From Clostridia bacterium (GTDB taxonomy: Bacteria; Bacillota; Clostridia; Oscillospirales; CAG-272), in the NCBI GenBank assembly GCA_900753295.1, contig CAADYQ010000064.1, positions 1 to 9,814 of the forward strand: a stretch of 9,814 nucleotides of DNA, written 5' to 3'. The position numbers and the translations under genes were made by a program. Positions 1 to 6,763 of this stretch are shown here, one piece after another; the first letter of the stretch is position 1; each line of letters starts with the position of its first letter. The notes below the pieces were generated by a model, which worked only from the letters and a program-made list of their open reading frames with translations, was not told the origin of the DNA and did no database searches.

Positions 1-844
1 GGCGGCTGCCGCCGAGGGGAATATAAACATAGTCGGTAAACCATGCGGAAAGCGATATGTGCCAGCGACGCCAGAAATCGCGCATCCCGCACGCCGCATA
101 CGGGTAGCGGAAGTTCTCGGGCAGCTCGTAGCCGAGCATTGCGGCAAGCCCCAGCGCCATATCCGTATAGCCGGAAAAATCAAAATAAAGCTGAAGAAGA
201 TATGAAACAGCGCCGAGCCATGCGGGTAGAAACAGAGTGTAAAGCCCGCTATCGGCAAATATGCGGTCGGCGGCTATCGCCAGTATGTCGGCGATGAACA
301 GCTTTTTGAAAAGCCCGAGCGCAAACCGACGTATCCCGCGGCAGGTGCGTTCGGCGCTCACCTGCGCCGTGCCGTCAGCGGCGGCAAAATCGCGGTATTT
401 TGCTATCGGACCCTGCACGAGCTTGGGAAAAAAGATGATGTAAAGCAGGACCTTTGCCGCATTCCGTTCGGTAAGCTCCGGATCGCGGCAGGTGTCGATA
501 ATGTATGAAAGTGCGGAGAAGGTAAAAAACGATATTCCGAGCGGCATCCCGAAGGATGAATACTTGAAAACCGCAAGAACGGCAAGCAGTACTACCGCCG
601 CCGTTGCCGCGATCGCCTTTCTTGCACGCGGAAAGCTTGCGCCGAGAATGCCGCAAAGCCACGCCGCAAACGCGACGGCAACCGGTACGAGCGTGCGCGG
701 TCCCTCGCTCCATGCGTAAAAAACAAGGCTTGCGGCAATTATCAGCCACCGGCGCAGTGCCGGCGGCTTTCCCGGAAGCAGCAGATACGCCGCAAGGAAG
801 GGCGGCAGAAGCATAAAAAGAAATGATACCGAACTGAATGTCAT
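1..844 (-). CDS. MBOAT-family O-acyltransferase, AlgI/DltB-like, C-terminus cut by window edge
   Basis: Polytopic membrane enzyme expected to pass acyl (usually acetyl) groups across the membrane onto an extracellular glycan or wall polymer. 281 codons are visible from the ATG at 844 and the reading frame stays open to the left edge. Family members are about 470 residues, so roughly 190 C-terminal residues are missing. Seen directly: an N-terminal hydrophobic helix followed by a second one near residues 33-45; PLGISFFTFSALSYIID near 101-117; FPKLVQGPIAKY near 139-150; YFDFSGYTDMALG at 220-232; FWRRWHISLSAWF at 257-269, which holds the MBOAT-invariant histidine, His262. The segment between FKY (93-95) and PLGISFF is only a few residues, shorter than I expect for AlgI proteins. 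The start has an AAAGGA ribosome binding site at 851-856 that touches the upstream gene's TGA (856-858), so the two genes are probably co-translated. The acceptor polymer is unknown. Family call sure, substrate not. Confidence 0.9.
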   Translation of the reverse strand, partial: MTFSSVSFLFMLLPPFLAAYLLLPGKPPALRRWLIIAASLVFYAWSEGPRTLVPVAVAFAAWLCGILGASFPRARKAIAATAAVVLLAVLAVFKYSSFGMPLGISFFTFSALSYIIDTCRDPELTERNAAKVLLYIIFFPKLVQGPIAKYRDFAAADGTAQVSAERTCRGIRRFALGLFKKLFIADILAIAADRIFADSGLYTLFLPAWLGAVSYLLQLYFDFSGYTDMALGLAAMLGYELPENFRYPYAACGMRDFWRRWHISLSAWFTDYVYIPLGGSR

Positions 845-855
845 TGATAGTCCTT

Positions 856-2688
856 TCAGTCGAGAGTGTACCCGTATGACAGAAGGGTGCCGAGCGTCAT
901 TTTGTTGGTCTGTCCGGCATAAAGACTGTAAACCGGGTCGGAATAGAAGACCTCGCCCGATGGATCGTATATTTTGAGCCAGTAGTGCGAGTAGCCCAGC
1001 GGATCATAGCCGTGGACGATCTCGGTGGTGTAGCCGAGACGCTCAAAGAGGCAGTAGGCAAGCGACGAAAAGTGGTAGCAGGAGCCTGTGCCGCTGTTCA
1101 GCGCCTCAACGGAAAGCTCGCGGCGCATTTCAGCGGAAAAGCCGGGAACATCCATGAACTTATAGGTTATCGAGCCGCGCACGGCGCGCCATATGCGGTG
1201 ATAATCCCCGCCTGCGGTATATTCGCCGAGCAGGTGGTCAAGATATGCGTCAAGATTCGTAAGCGATGCGGGTGCCGGCGACGCGACTCCGTCCGCATCA
1301 AAGCGGTATATATCCCATTCGGTATCACGTAGCATAACGCCGTCAGCACCGAGATAATAACGCTGTCCGTCGCGCTCCTGCCAGCCGGTGAGCATAAATC
1401 CGTGCTCGTCGTAAAGGTAGCGCCTGCCGTCGCGGTCGAAAAAGCCGCGTATAAGCCCGTCATCGCCGGAAAAATAATATGACGTGCCGTCAATAACGGT
1501 CTCGCCGTCCGCACGGCGGTTGTCAAGATAGTAGAATGTCCTGTTACCGTATGTGACCCAGCCCTCGGCAAGCTCGCCGGAGTCAAGGAAGAACCATTCC
1601 TTGCCGTCCACCGTGTATTTGCCGGATGCCATACCGTCGGTGGGATCGAAATAATATTTTTTGCCCTCAATGACCTGCCAGCCGCTCAAAAGCTCGCCGT
1701 CACGAAGGTAAAAGGTCTTGCCGTCGGTGCGTGTAAAGCCGTTGCCGGAAAGCTCCCCGGAGGAGCTGAAAAGCATCTCTGTGCCGTCAACGGTGCGCCA
1801 GCCGGTGTACATCCCGTCATCCGCCGAGAAATAATACAGCTTGCCGCCGACAGTCTGCCAGCCGAGTCGGGCTGCGCCGCTTTCAAACATGTACGTGTGT
1901 CCGTCAACCGTGTAAAATCCGTCGGGCGCGGCGGTGTATGCGGGCGTGAAATAGAACAGCCCGCCCTCAGCCGTCTGCCATCCGGTGACAAGAATGCCGT
2001 TATCGGCGGCATACAGAGTGTCGCTGCCGTTTCGTATCAGCCCGGTAAGACGCTTTCCGTCCGGCGCGAAGAACATATCTCCGTCCGGCGTTGCGCATAT
2101 GCCGGTCTGCATTATGTATTTGGTGAAGAAATATACATCCCCGTCGATCTCACAAAGACCGTTTGCCGCACCGTTTTCGGAGTAGTATCTGGTCCCTGCG
2201 GAGGAGGTGTAAAACCCGCACACGGGAAAGCCCTCGCTGTCAAAAAGGAATTCCGCACCGTCCACCGTGGCTTCGCCGCTCACCGGAACACCGTCGTACC
2301 CGCGGTATCTGCGTCTGCCGTCGGGCAGTGTCTCCCAACCGGTGACAAGCCTGCCGCTCGTGGGATCGAAGTAATAAGTATGCCCGTCTATCTCAGTGCT
2401 ACCGGTGCATACTGCGCCGTCAGAGCCGGAATAATAAAGTCCGCCGCGGTAGGATATCCATCCGTAAAGCAGATACGTGTCATCGTCAAAGCAGTACAGT
2501 TTTCCGCCGTCGCGGTGCATCCCGCGCACAAAGGCAAGGCTGTGCGTGTCGAAAAAACGCGTGCCGGACGTGCTTTTTCGCCATCCCGGGCGCAGGAAAA
2601 AAGCCGCCGCCGCAAGGACCGCCACCAGCGCCGCGATGATCATCAGGATATTTTTTTGCGTTCGCCTTCCGCCTATGTTTTTCGACAT
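856..2688 (-). CDS. Membrane-anchored wall-binding-repeat protein with C-terminal transglutaminase-like domain
   Basis: A 610-residue surface protein in three parts. Residues 1-12 are basic and residues 13-33 are strongly hydrophobic, reading as a signal anchor or signal peptide; several Ala-rich sites could be cleaved, so anchoring is not certain. Residues 56-454 are about twenty imperfect 20-residue repeats of the choline/cell-wall-binding type (GW...G..YYF...DG). Residues 469-610 resemble a transglutaminase/protease-like core: Cys537 in GTGSCYHFSSLAYC, His568 in YSHYWLKIYDPSG and Asp584 in YSDPVY have the order and spacing of the Cys-His-Asp triad. Known for the families: such repeats bind wall teichoic choline or glycans, and such domains cleave or cross-link amide bonds. 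Inferred: an enzyme held at the wall that acts on peptide or protein amides. The start is supported by AAAGGAG at 2694-2700 and a strong promoter just upstream. It leads the MBOAT gene by 11 bp. Ligand and substrate are unknown. Confidence 0.88.
   Translation of the reverse strand: MSKNIGGRRTQKNILMIIAALVAVLAAAAFFLRPGWRKSTSGTRFFDTHSLAFVRGMHRDGGKLYCFDDDTYLLYGWISYRGGLYYSGSDGAVCTGSTEIDGHTYYFDPTSGRLVTGWETLPDGRRRYRGYDGVPVSGEATVDGAEFLFDSEGFPVCGFYTSSAGTRYYSENGAANGLCEIDGDVYFFTKYIMQTGICATPDGDMFFAPDGKRLTGLIRNGSDTLYAADNGILVTGWQTAEGGLFYFTPAYTAAPDGFYTVDGHTYMFESGAARLGWQTVGGKLYYFSADDGMYTGWRTVDGTEMLFSSSGELSGNGFTRTDGKTFYLRDGELLSGWQVIEGKKYYFDPTDGMASGKYTVDGKEWFFLDSGELAEGWVTYGNRTFYYLDNRRADGETVIDGTSYYFSGDDGLIRGFFDRDGRRYLYDEHGFMLTGWQERDGQRYYLGADGVMLRDTEWDIYRFDADGVASPAPASLTNLDAYLDHLLGEYTAGGDYHRIWRAVRGSITYKFMDVPGFSAEMRRELSVEALNSGTGSCYHFSSLAYCLFERLGYTTEIVHGYDPLGYSHYWLKIYDPSGEVFYSDPVYSLYAGQTNKMTLGTLLSYGYTLD
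1327..2523 (-). repeat. About twenty tandem 20-residue cell-wall-binding-type repeats (protein level)
   Basis: Codes for residues 56-454 of the surface protein. Each unit runs roughly G-W/x-x-T-x-x-G-x-x-Y-Y-F-x-x-x-D-G. Eight units begin with GW (GWISY, GWETL, GWQTA, GWQTV, GWRTV, GWQVI, GWVTY, GWQER). Many of the others begin G followed by IDG or VDG (TEIDGHTYYF, YTVDGHTYMF, YTVDGKEWFF), so tryptophan and VDG/IDG units tend to alternate, giving a loose 40-residue pattern. At DNA level the GW junctions show as recurring plus-strand words close to tgccagccgg. The units have diverged clearly from one another, so this is an old amplification and not a recent tandem duplication. Confidence 0.85.
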
Positions 2689-2693
2689 GATAA

Positions 2694-2700
2694 CTCCTTT
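2694..2700 (-). promoter_or_regulatory. Ribosome binding site of the repeat/transglutaminase-like gene
   Basis: Read on the minus strand this is AAAGGAG, 5 bases before the ATG at 2688. It fixes the start, and the promoter just upstream leaves only a short leader. Confidence 0.75.
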
Positions 2701-2714
2701 TTCTTATAGATAAT

Positions 2715-2744
2715 ATTATACTATAAAATCGCACGCAGTGTCAA
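2715..2744 (-). promoter_or_regulatory. Sigma-A type promoter for the surface-protein/MBOAT unit
   Basis: On the minus strand there is a consensus -35 TTGACA (2739-2744), an 18-bp spacer and a consensus -10 TATAAT (2715-2720). Transcription should start near 2707-2709, about 20 bases before the ATG at 2688. Both hexamers are perfect, which suggests a strong, housekeeping-type promoter. I see no riboswitch or leader structure in the short 5' untranslated region. Confidence 0.8.
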
Positions 2745-2820
2745 GTACCGTGCCGAAAATAGCGATCCATATAATATGACCGCGAAAAAATCGATATGGG
2801 TACACTGCGCACTGCCGCGC

Positions 2821-2849
2821 TTGACTGAAACGGCGGATTGTGATATAAT
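2821..2849 (+). promoter_or_regulatory. Sigma-A type promoter for the topoisomerase B-subunit gene
   Basis: TTGACT at 2821-2826, a 17-bp spacer and TATAAT at 2844-2849, giving a start of transcription near 2856. It diverges from the minus-strand promoter at 2715-2744, with about 76 bp between the two -35 boxes. The predicted transcript start lies only about 8 bases before the ATG at 2864, which argues against that ATG as the translation start. Confidence 0.8.
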
Positions 2850-2872
2850 AATATGGTTAAACCGTGAAAATG

Positions 2873-2880
2873 AAAGGAAG
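2873..2880 (+). promoter_or_regulatory. Ribosome binding site that decides the topoisomerase start
   Basis: AAAGGAAG lies 10 bases before the ATG at 2891. The in-frame ATGs at 2864 and 2870 have no such site, and using either would place this purine-rich site inside the coding region. The start at 2891 is therefore preferred. Confidence 0.65.
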
Positions 2881-2890
2881 ACCGTCGGAT

Positions 2891-4912
2891 ATGGCTGAAA
2901 AAGCAAAAAGCACAGCGGGTAAAAAGACCGAACAGTATAACGATCAGAGTATAGTAATGCTCAAGGGGGCGGACCGCGTGCGTTTGCGCCCGAGCGTCAT
3001 TTTCGGTTCTGACGGACTTGACGGCTGCGAGCATGCCTTTTTTGAGATACTTTCGAACGCCGTTGACGAGGCGCGCGAGGGCTATGGCAGCGAGATAAAG
3101 GTCACGGTCTTTGAGGATCATTCCATCGAGGTGGACGACCACGGCAGAGGCATCCCGATGGACTATAACGAAAAAGAGGGAAGATACAACTGGGACCTCA
3201 TCTTCTGCGAGCCTTATGCCGGCGGAAAGATGAACAACAACGCCGAATCGGCGTCGTATGAATATTCGCTCGGTCTCAACGGCCTCGGCGCGTTTGCCAC
3301 ACAGTGCGCTTCGAAATACATGGAGGTCGATTCCTTTGACGGTAAGTATGTCAGATTCATGAGCTTCCGTCTCGGCAGTCCGGTGGGCGAGCTGGGCGTG
3401 CGCGAGCTTGCCAAAAACGAGCGCCGTACAGGTACCGTCATACGCTGGCTGCCCGACCGCGATGTCTTTACCGACGTAAACATACCGCGTGAATTCTTTG
3501 TTGACGTTCTGCGCCGTCAGGCTGTCGTCAATGCGGGCGTTAAGTTTACATTCCTTTTTGAGCAGAACGGTGAGTTCACCGAGGAGGTCTTTTATAACGA
3601 GCACGGTATCAGCGATTACGTTGCGGAGACTGCCGGAGATGCGGCGCTGACTCAGCCCGTGCTCTGGCATCTGGAGACTCAGGGGCGCGACCGTGAGGAC
3701 AAGCCGATATACAAATTCAAGGCGGATATAGCCTTCTGCTTCTCGCAGACGGTTACGATGCTTGAATATTACCACAACGCGAGCTTTCTTGAATACGGCG
3801 GCTCGCCCGACCGCGCCGTGCGCATTGCCTTTGTTTACGCGGTCGATAAATTTCTCAAATCGGCGGGGAAATACAACAAAAACGAGTCAAAGGTCACGTT
3901 TGCCGATATAGCCGATTGCCTTGTGCTGGTTATAAGCAGTAATTCGACCATAACGTCATACGAGAACCAGACAAAAAAAGCAATAAACAACGCGTTCATT
4001 TATGAGGCGCTGGCAGATTACATCAAGAAAAATCTTGAGATATACTTTACCGAGAATCCTACCGAAGCCGACAAGATCGCGTCTCAGGTGCTTGTGAACA
4101 AGCGCTCGCGCGAAAATGCGGAGCGCACGCGCCTCGATATAAAAAAGAAACTCACCGGGTCGCTCGACGTTACCAACCGCGTTGAAAAATTCGTGAACTG
4201 CCGCTCAAAGGACCCCGCCGTGCGCGAGCTTTTCATAGTGGAGGGCGACTCGGCTCTCACGGTGTGCAAGCTCTCCCGCGCTCCGGAATATCAGGCGCTG
4301 ATACCCGTGCGCGGCAAAACGCTCAACTGCCTTAAATCGACCTACGACAAGATATTCAAAAACGATATAATCGTCGATCTTCTCAAAGTCATAGGCTGCG
4401 GCGCCGAGGTCGGCACCAAGGAAAAGGGAAAGAACAGTGAGGTCTCGGCATTCAACCTTGAGGCGCTCAGATGGTCCAAGATAATAATCTGCACCGATGC
4501 CGACGAGGACGGCTTCCAGATAAGAACACTGCTCCTTACGCTGTTCTACCGTCTATTGCCGACACTGCTGAAGGAGCAAAAGGTGTTTATCGCGGAGACT
4601 CCGCTTTTTGAGATAACCACAAAGGATCAGACGCTTTTTGCGTATGACGAATTTGAAAAGGCGGCGATACTCAAAAAGCTCGGCAATCAGAAGTACACAC
4701 TCCAGCGCTCCAAGGGTCTGGGCGAGAATGCCGCGGACATGATGTGGGAAACGACTATGAATCCCGCAACGCGCCGCCTGATAGCCGTTACCCCGACCGA
4801 TGCGGCGGCTACCGAGCGTATCTTTGATACGCTGCTCGGCGATAACCTCCCCGCGCGTAAGCAGTTTATCGTCGAAAACGGCGAAAAGTATATGAAGGAC
4901 GCGGATATATAA
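2891..4912 (+). CDS. Divergent type IIA DNA topoisomerase B subunit (GyrB/ParE-like)
   Basis: The B subunit of a type IIA topoisomerase supplies ATPase and TOPRIM functions and needs an A subunit to cut DNA. The 673-residue length fits ParE or a GyrB without insertion. GHKL ATPase part: EILSNAVDEA at 52-61 (catalytic Glu52, Mg-binding Asn56), DDHGRGIP at 82-89, AGGKMNNN at 110-117, glycine lid YSLGLNGLG at 125-133, transducer QTK lysine Lys362. TOPRIM part: EGDSA at 451-455, DADEDG at 536-541, KGLGE at 608-612, and a family-typical end with WETTMNPATRR and LLGDNLPARKQFI. Oddities: the usual EGDSAGG is EGDSALTVCK, the usual DADVDG(A/S)HIRT is DADEDGFQIRT, and YKGLGEM is SKGLGEN. The acidic catalytic residues remain. 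No parC/gyrA gene adjoins it, since the next gene is convergent. It is probably a clostridial paralogue beside a true gyrB; whether it is called ParE or GyrB is open. It has its own promoter. Confidence 0.9.
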   Translation: MAEKAKSTAGKKTEQYNDQSIVMLKGADRVRLRPSVIFGSDGLDGCEHAFFEILSNAVDEAREGYGSEIKVTVFEDHSIEVDDHGRGIPMDYNEKEGRYNWDLIFCEPYAGGKMNNNAESASYEYSLGLNGLGAFATQCASKYMEVDSFDGKYVRFMSFRLGSPVGELGVRELAKNERRTGTVIRWLPDRDVFTDVNIPREFFVDVLRRQAVVNAGVKFTFLFEQNGEFTEEVFYNEHGISDYVAETAGDAALTQPVLWHLETQGRDREDKPIYKFKADIAFCFSQTVTMLEYYHNASFLEYGGSPDRAVRIAFVYAVDKFLKSAGKYNKNESKVTFADIADCLVLVISSNSTITSYENQTKKAINNAFIYEALADYIKKNLEIYFTENPTEADKIASQVLVNKRSRENAERTRLDIKKKLTGSLDVTNRVEKFVNCRSKDPAVRELFIVEGDSALTVCKLSRAPEYQALIPVRGKTLNCLKSTYDKIFKNDIIVDLLKVIGCGAEVGTKEKGKNSEVSAFNLEALRWSKIIICTDADEDGFQIRTLLLTLFYRLLPTLLKEQKVFIAETPLFEITTKDQTLFAYDEFEKAAILKKLGNQKYTLQRSKGLGENAADMMWETTMNPATRRLIAVTPTDAAATERIFDTLLGDNLPARKQFIVENGEKYMKDADI

Positions 4913-4955
4913 GGCTCACCGATGACAGAACGAAAGCCGGAATGATGATGTAATA

Positions 4956-5002
4956 AAAATGTGGCGTTAAAAACTCGAATTGAGTTTTTAACGCCACATT
5001 TT
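4956..5002. terminator. Perfect 21-bp hairpin, probable bidirectional terminator between convergent genes
   Basis: The arms 4956-4976 and 4982-5002 are exact reverse complements with a 5-base loop (gaatt). The stem core is gtggcg/cgccac. The outer stem is A-rich on the left and T-rich on the right, so a T tract follows the core in either direction. It sits 43 bp after the topoisomerase stop and 32 bp beyond the desulfurase stop, exactly where both convergent transcripts should end. Confidence 0.85.
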
Positions 5003-5034
5003 GGGGCTATCGGCGGCGTTTGTGCCACCGTATT

Positions 5035-6210
5035 TTATTTTCCCGCGCGGACAAGTCTGCCAATGCCTTCGCGCAGCGCGTCGGCGAGGCGGTCTATGTC
5101 GTCCACGGTATTCTGCGAGCCAAAGCTCACGCGGAGCGTGCGGTCGGCATCGGTCGGAGACAGTCCGAAGGCAAGAAGGGTCCCGCTCGGTCCGTGTGCG
5201 TGCGACGAGCACGCCGAGCCTGCGGAGACGCAAATGCCCTTGTCCGAGAGAAAATGCAGCATCGTTTCACTGCGTATCCCCGGCAGGGTGAGGCTCACTA
5301 TGTGCCCGGCGGCATTTTGCGGGAGATTGAGCCGCACGCCGGTAGCCGGAAGCACTTCAAGTGCATGGCGGTAAAGCTCATCCATATGCGTCGCATCGCG
5401 CGCGGCGTTTTCACACGCCTCGGCGCACGCGCGGGCAAAGCCCGCTATGCCGATAAGATTTTCCGTTCCGGAGCGCAAGCCCTCCTCCTGACCGCCGCCG
5501 TAAATGACGGGGGTGAGGCGCTTTGAGCGTATCATCCCCGGCGCGACGCAAAGCGCGCCGACGCCCTTCGGTCCGTGTATTTTATGCGCGCTGACGCTCA
5601 CAAGGTCGGCGTCAAGGCTTGAAGGCGTGAATTTTACACGCATAAAGCCCTGTACCGCGTCGCAGTGCGTGACAGTTTCGGGGTTCTTTTTGTGTGCCAT
5701 ACGGAAAGCGCGTTCCACATCGTACCGTGCGCCGGTCTCGTTGTTCACGAGCATGAGCGACAGGATCAGCGCGCCGCGGTCAAGCTCTTTTTCGAGCGCC
5801 TCCATGTCGAGCGCGCCGCCTCGTGTAGGTATCTTCACTACCTCAAAGCCCTCGGCGGTAAGCGATGCGGCGGTGTTGGCGACAGACGGATGCTCCGAGT
5901 CGGTGGTGATGATCCGGTTTGATATCCGACGCTTTTTTGCCAGTGCCGTGCCGCGCAGGGCGAGATTGTTCGCCTCCGAGCCGGAGGCGGTGAATATGAT
6001 ATGATAGTCGTCCGAACGGCGCAGTCCGAAGGCTGCGGCGATCTCGGCGCGGCATGTGCGGAGCAGCGCCGCGCTCTCAAGCCCCGCCGCGTGTACCGAT
6101 GAAGGATTTCCGTAACAGCGCGCCGCGTCCGTCATTGCGGCGATAACGCCCTCCGACGGTGCGGTGGTGGCGCTGTTGTCAAGATATATCATTGTGTCGT
6201 TGGTATTCAT
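5035..6210 (-). CDS. nifS: NifS/IscS-family cysteine desulfurase
   Basis: PLP enzyme that removes sulfur from L-cysteine as a protein persulfide, for Fe-S clusters or thiolated tRNA and cofactors. 391 residues is usual for the family. Seen: YLDNSATT near 9-16; NPSSVHAAG at 35-43; SGSEANNLAL at 76-85; His107 in SEHPSVANTA, the residue stacking on PLP; Asp184 and Gln187 in HCDAVQ; PLP lysine Lys210 in SVSAHKIHGPKG; GLRSGTEN at 244-251; catalytic Cys334 in SAGSACSSH. The long Cys loop with SACSS marks the NifS/IscS class and not the SufS class. Its ATG overlaps the preceding TAA by one base and has only a weak Shine-Dalgarno, so it is likely made by translational coupling. Met7 at 6192 is a possible alternative start that fits the shorter family N-terminus. 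It is last in the operon. No iscU and no thiI adjoin it, so the sulfur acceptor cannot be read from context. Confidence 0.95.
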   Translation of the reverse strand: MNTNDTMIYLDNSATTAPSEGVIAAMTDAARCYGNPSSVHAAGLESAALLRTCRAEIAAAFGLRRSDDYHIIFTASGSEANNLALRGTALAKKRRISNRIITTDSEHPSVANTAASLTAEGFEVVKIPTRGGALDMEALEKELDRGALILSLMLVNNETGARYDVERAFRMAHKKNPETVTHCDAVQGFMRVKFTPSSLDADLVSVSAHKIHGPKGVGALCVAPGMIRSKRLTPVIYGGGQEEGLRSGTENLIGIAGFARACAEACENAARDATHMDELYRHALEVLPATGVRLNLPQNAAGHIVSLTLPGIRSETMLHFLSDKGICVSAGSACSSHAHGPSGTLLAFGLSPTDADRTLRVSFGSQNTVDDIDRLADALREGIGRLVRAGK

Positions 6211-6740
6211 TATTTGAATCTGATCTTTGAAACTATGTTGTCAACATCATCGGTGTGCAGGTCAAAGCCCTCGGGAGTCGACGTATAGGTGAAAACGTAA
6301 AAGAGGTTTTTGTATATCACAACGATCTGACGGTATTTGTATTCCGTCTCGCCGATCTTTGCGGTGTATTCAAAGCATTTTCCGTTGCGCTCGCCTATAA
6401 CGGCGTCGGTCACCTCTCCTACCGGAGTAAAGCTGTCAAAAAGCGCCGCAAGCTCCGCCTGGCACTTCTTTACGTAATCGTCAACGGTGGTCACATCCTC
6501 GGATACCATGCAGGTCATGCTGACATTGGAGCGGTCCTTGTCCGAATAGTAAGCGGACGCGGCGCCGGAGGAGGTGTTTGTGACCCATGTCATCGGAACG
6601 AAAAGATAAAACGCTTCGGCGTCCGATGAAACTATCTTCATGCCGCTCGGCACTTCTACCGCCGATGTTTTACAGCCCGCGAGAAGCATCGCGGTCATGA
6701 GCGTGATGATTGCAAGAACTGCTGCTGTTATTTTCTTCAT
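6210..6740 (-). CDS. Small predicted lipoprotein of unknown function
   Basis: 176 residues from the ATG at 6740. A basic start (MKK) and hydrophobic stretch lead to the lipobox LLAGC, with the lipidated Cys at residue 23, so the mature protein of about 154 residues should sit on the outer face of the membrane. The mature part has aromatic-rich strands (FYLFVPMTW, CFEYTAKIGETEYKYRQIVVIY, LFYVFTY) and ends VSKIRFK. This pattern recalls the PsbP/Mog1-like small domains found in Gram-positive lipoproteins, but that is a weak resemblance by eye. An in-frame ATG at 6776 lies inside the end of the preceding gene and lacks a site, so Met at 6740 with AAGGAAG at 6749-6755 is preferred. It lies 23 bp after the methionine gamma-lyase family gene and shares one base with nifS. 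I do not know its function. Confidence 0.85.
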   Translation of the reverse strand: MKKITAAVLAIITLMTAMLLAGCKTSAVEVPSGMKIVSSDAEAFYLFVPMTWVTNTSSGAASAYYSDKDRSNVSMTCMVSEDVTTVDDYVKKCQAELAALFDSFTPVGEVTDAVIGERNGKCFEYTAKIGETEYKYRQIVVIYKNLFYVFTYTSTPEGFDLHTDDVDNIVSKIRFK

Positions 6741-6748
6741 TGATCTTT

Positions 6749-6755
6749 CTTCCTT
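6749..6755 (-). promoter_or_regulatory. Ribosome binding site deciding the lipoprotein start
   Basis: Reads AAGGAAG on the minus strand, 8 bases before the ATG at 6740. It is the clearest ribosome binding site in the right-hand operon; its other visible starts rely on weak sites and close coupling. It also leaves the lipoprotein with a normal short signal peptide. Confidence 0.7.
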
Positions 6756-6763
6756 GTTGTGGA

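Noticed and set aside
1327..2523. Recurring DNA words taken as a CRISPR-like or satellite array
   Set aside because: The words recur at codon-phased intervals inside an intact coding frame and vary as amino acid repeats do; there are no constant repeats with unique spacers.
1897..2709. A 270-codon plus-strand open frame
   Set aside because: It is antisense to the repeat region; its apparent sequence regularity is the mirror of the wall-binding repeats.
2770..2775. An extra tataat in the divergent region
   Set aside because: No matching -35 box is found at 16-18 bp on the plus strand, and two complete promoters already explain both genes.
2864..2890. Upstream ATGs at 2864 and 2870 as starts for the topoisomerase
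   Set aside because: They would leave almost no leader after the predicted transcript start, have no ribosome binding site, and would swallow the site at 2873-2880.
2741..3775. A 344-codon minus-strand open frame opposite the topoisomerase gene
   Set aside because: It lies antisense to a well-recognised GHKL ATPase domain, shows no domain motif, and is explained by the GC-rich third positions of the real gene.
5020..5526. Plus-strand open frames opposite nifS
   Set aside because: They lie antisense to a gene with all catalytic residues in place; the composition is arginine-rich as expected for shadows.
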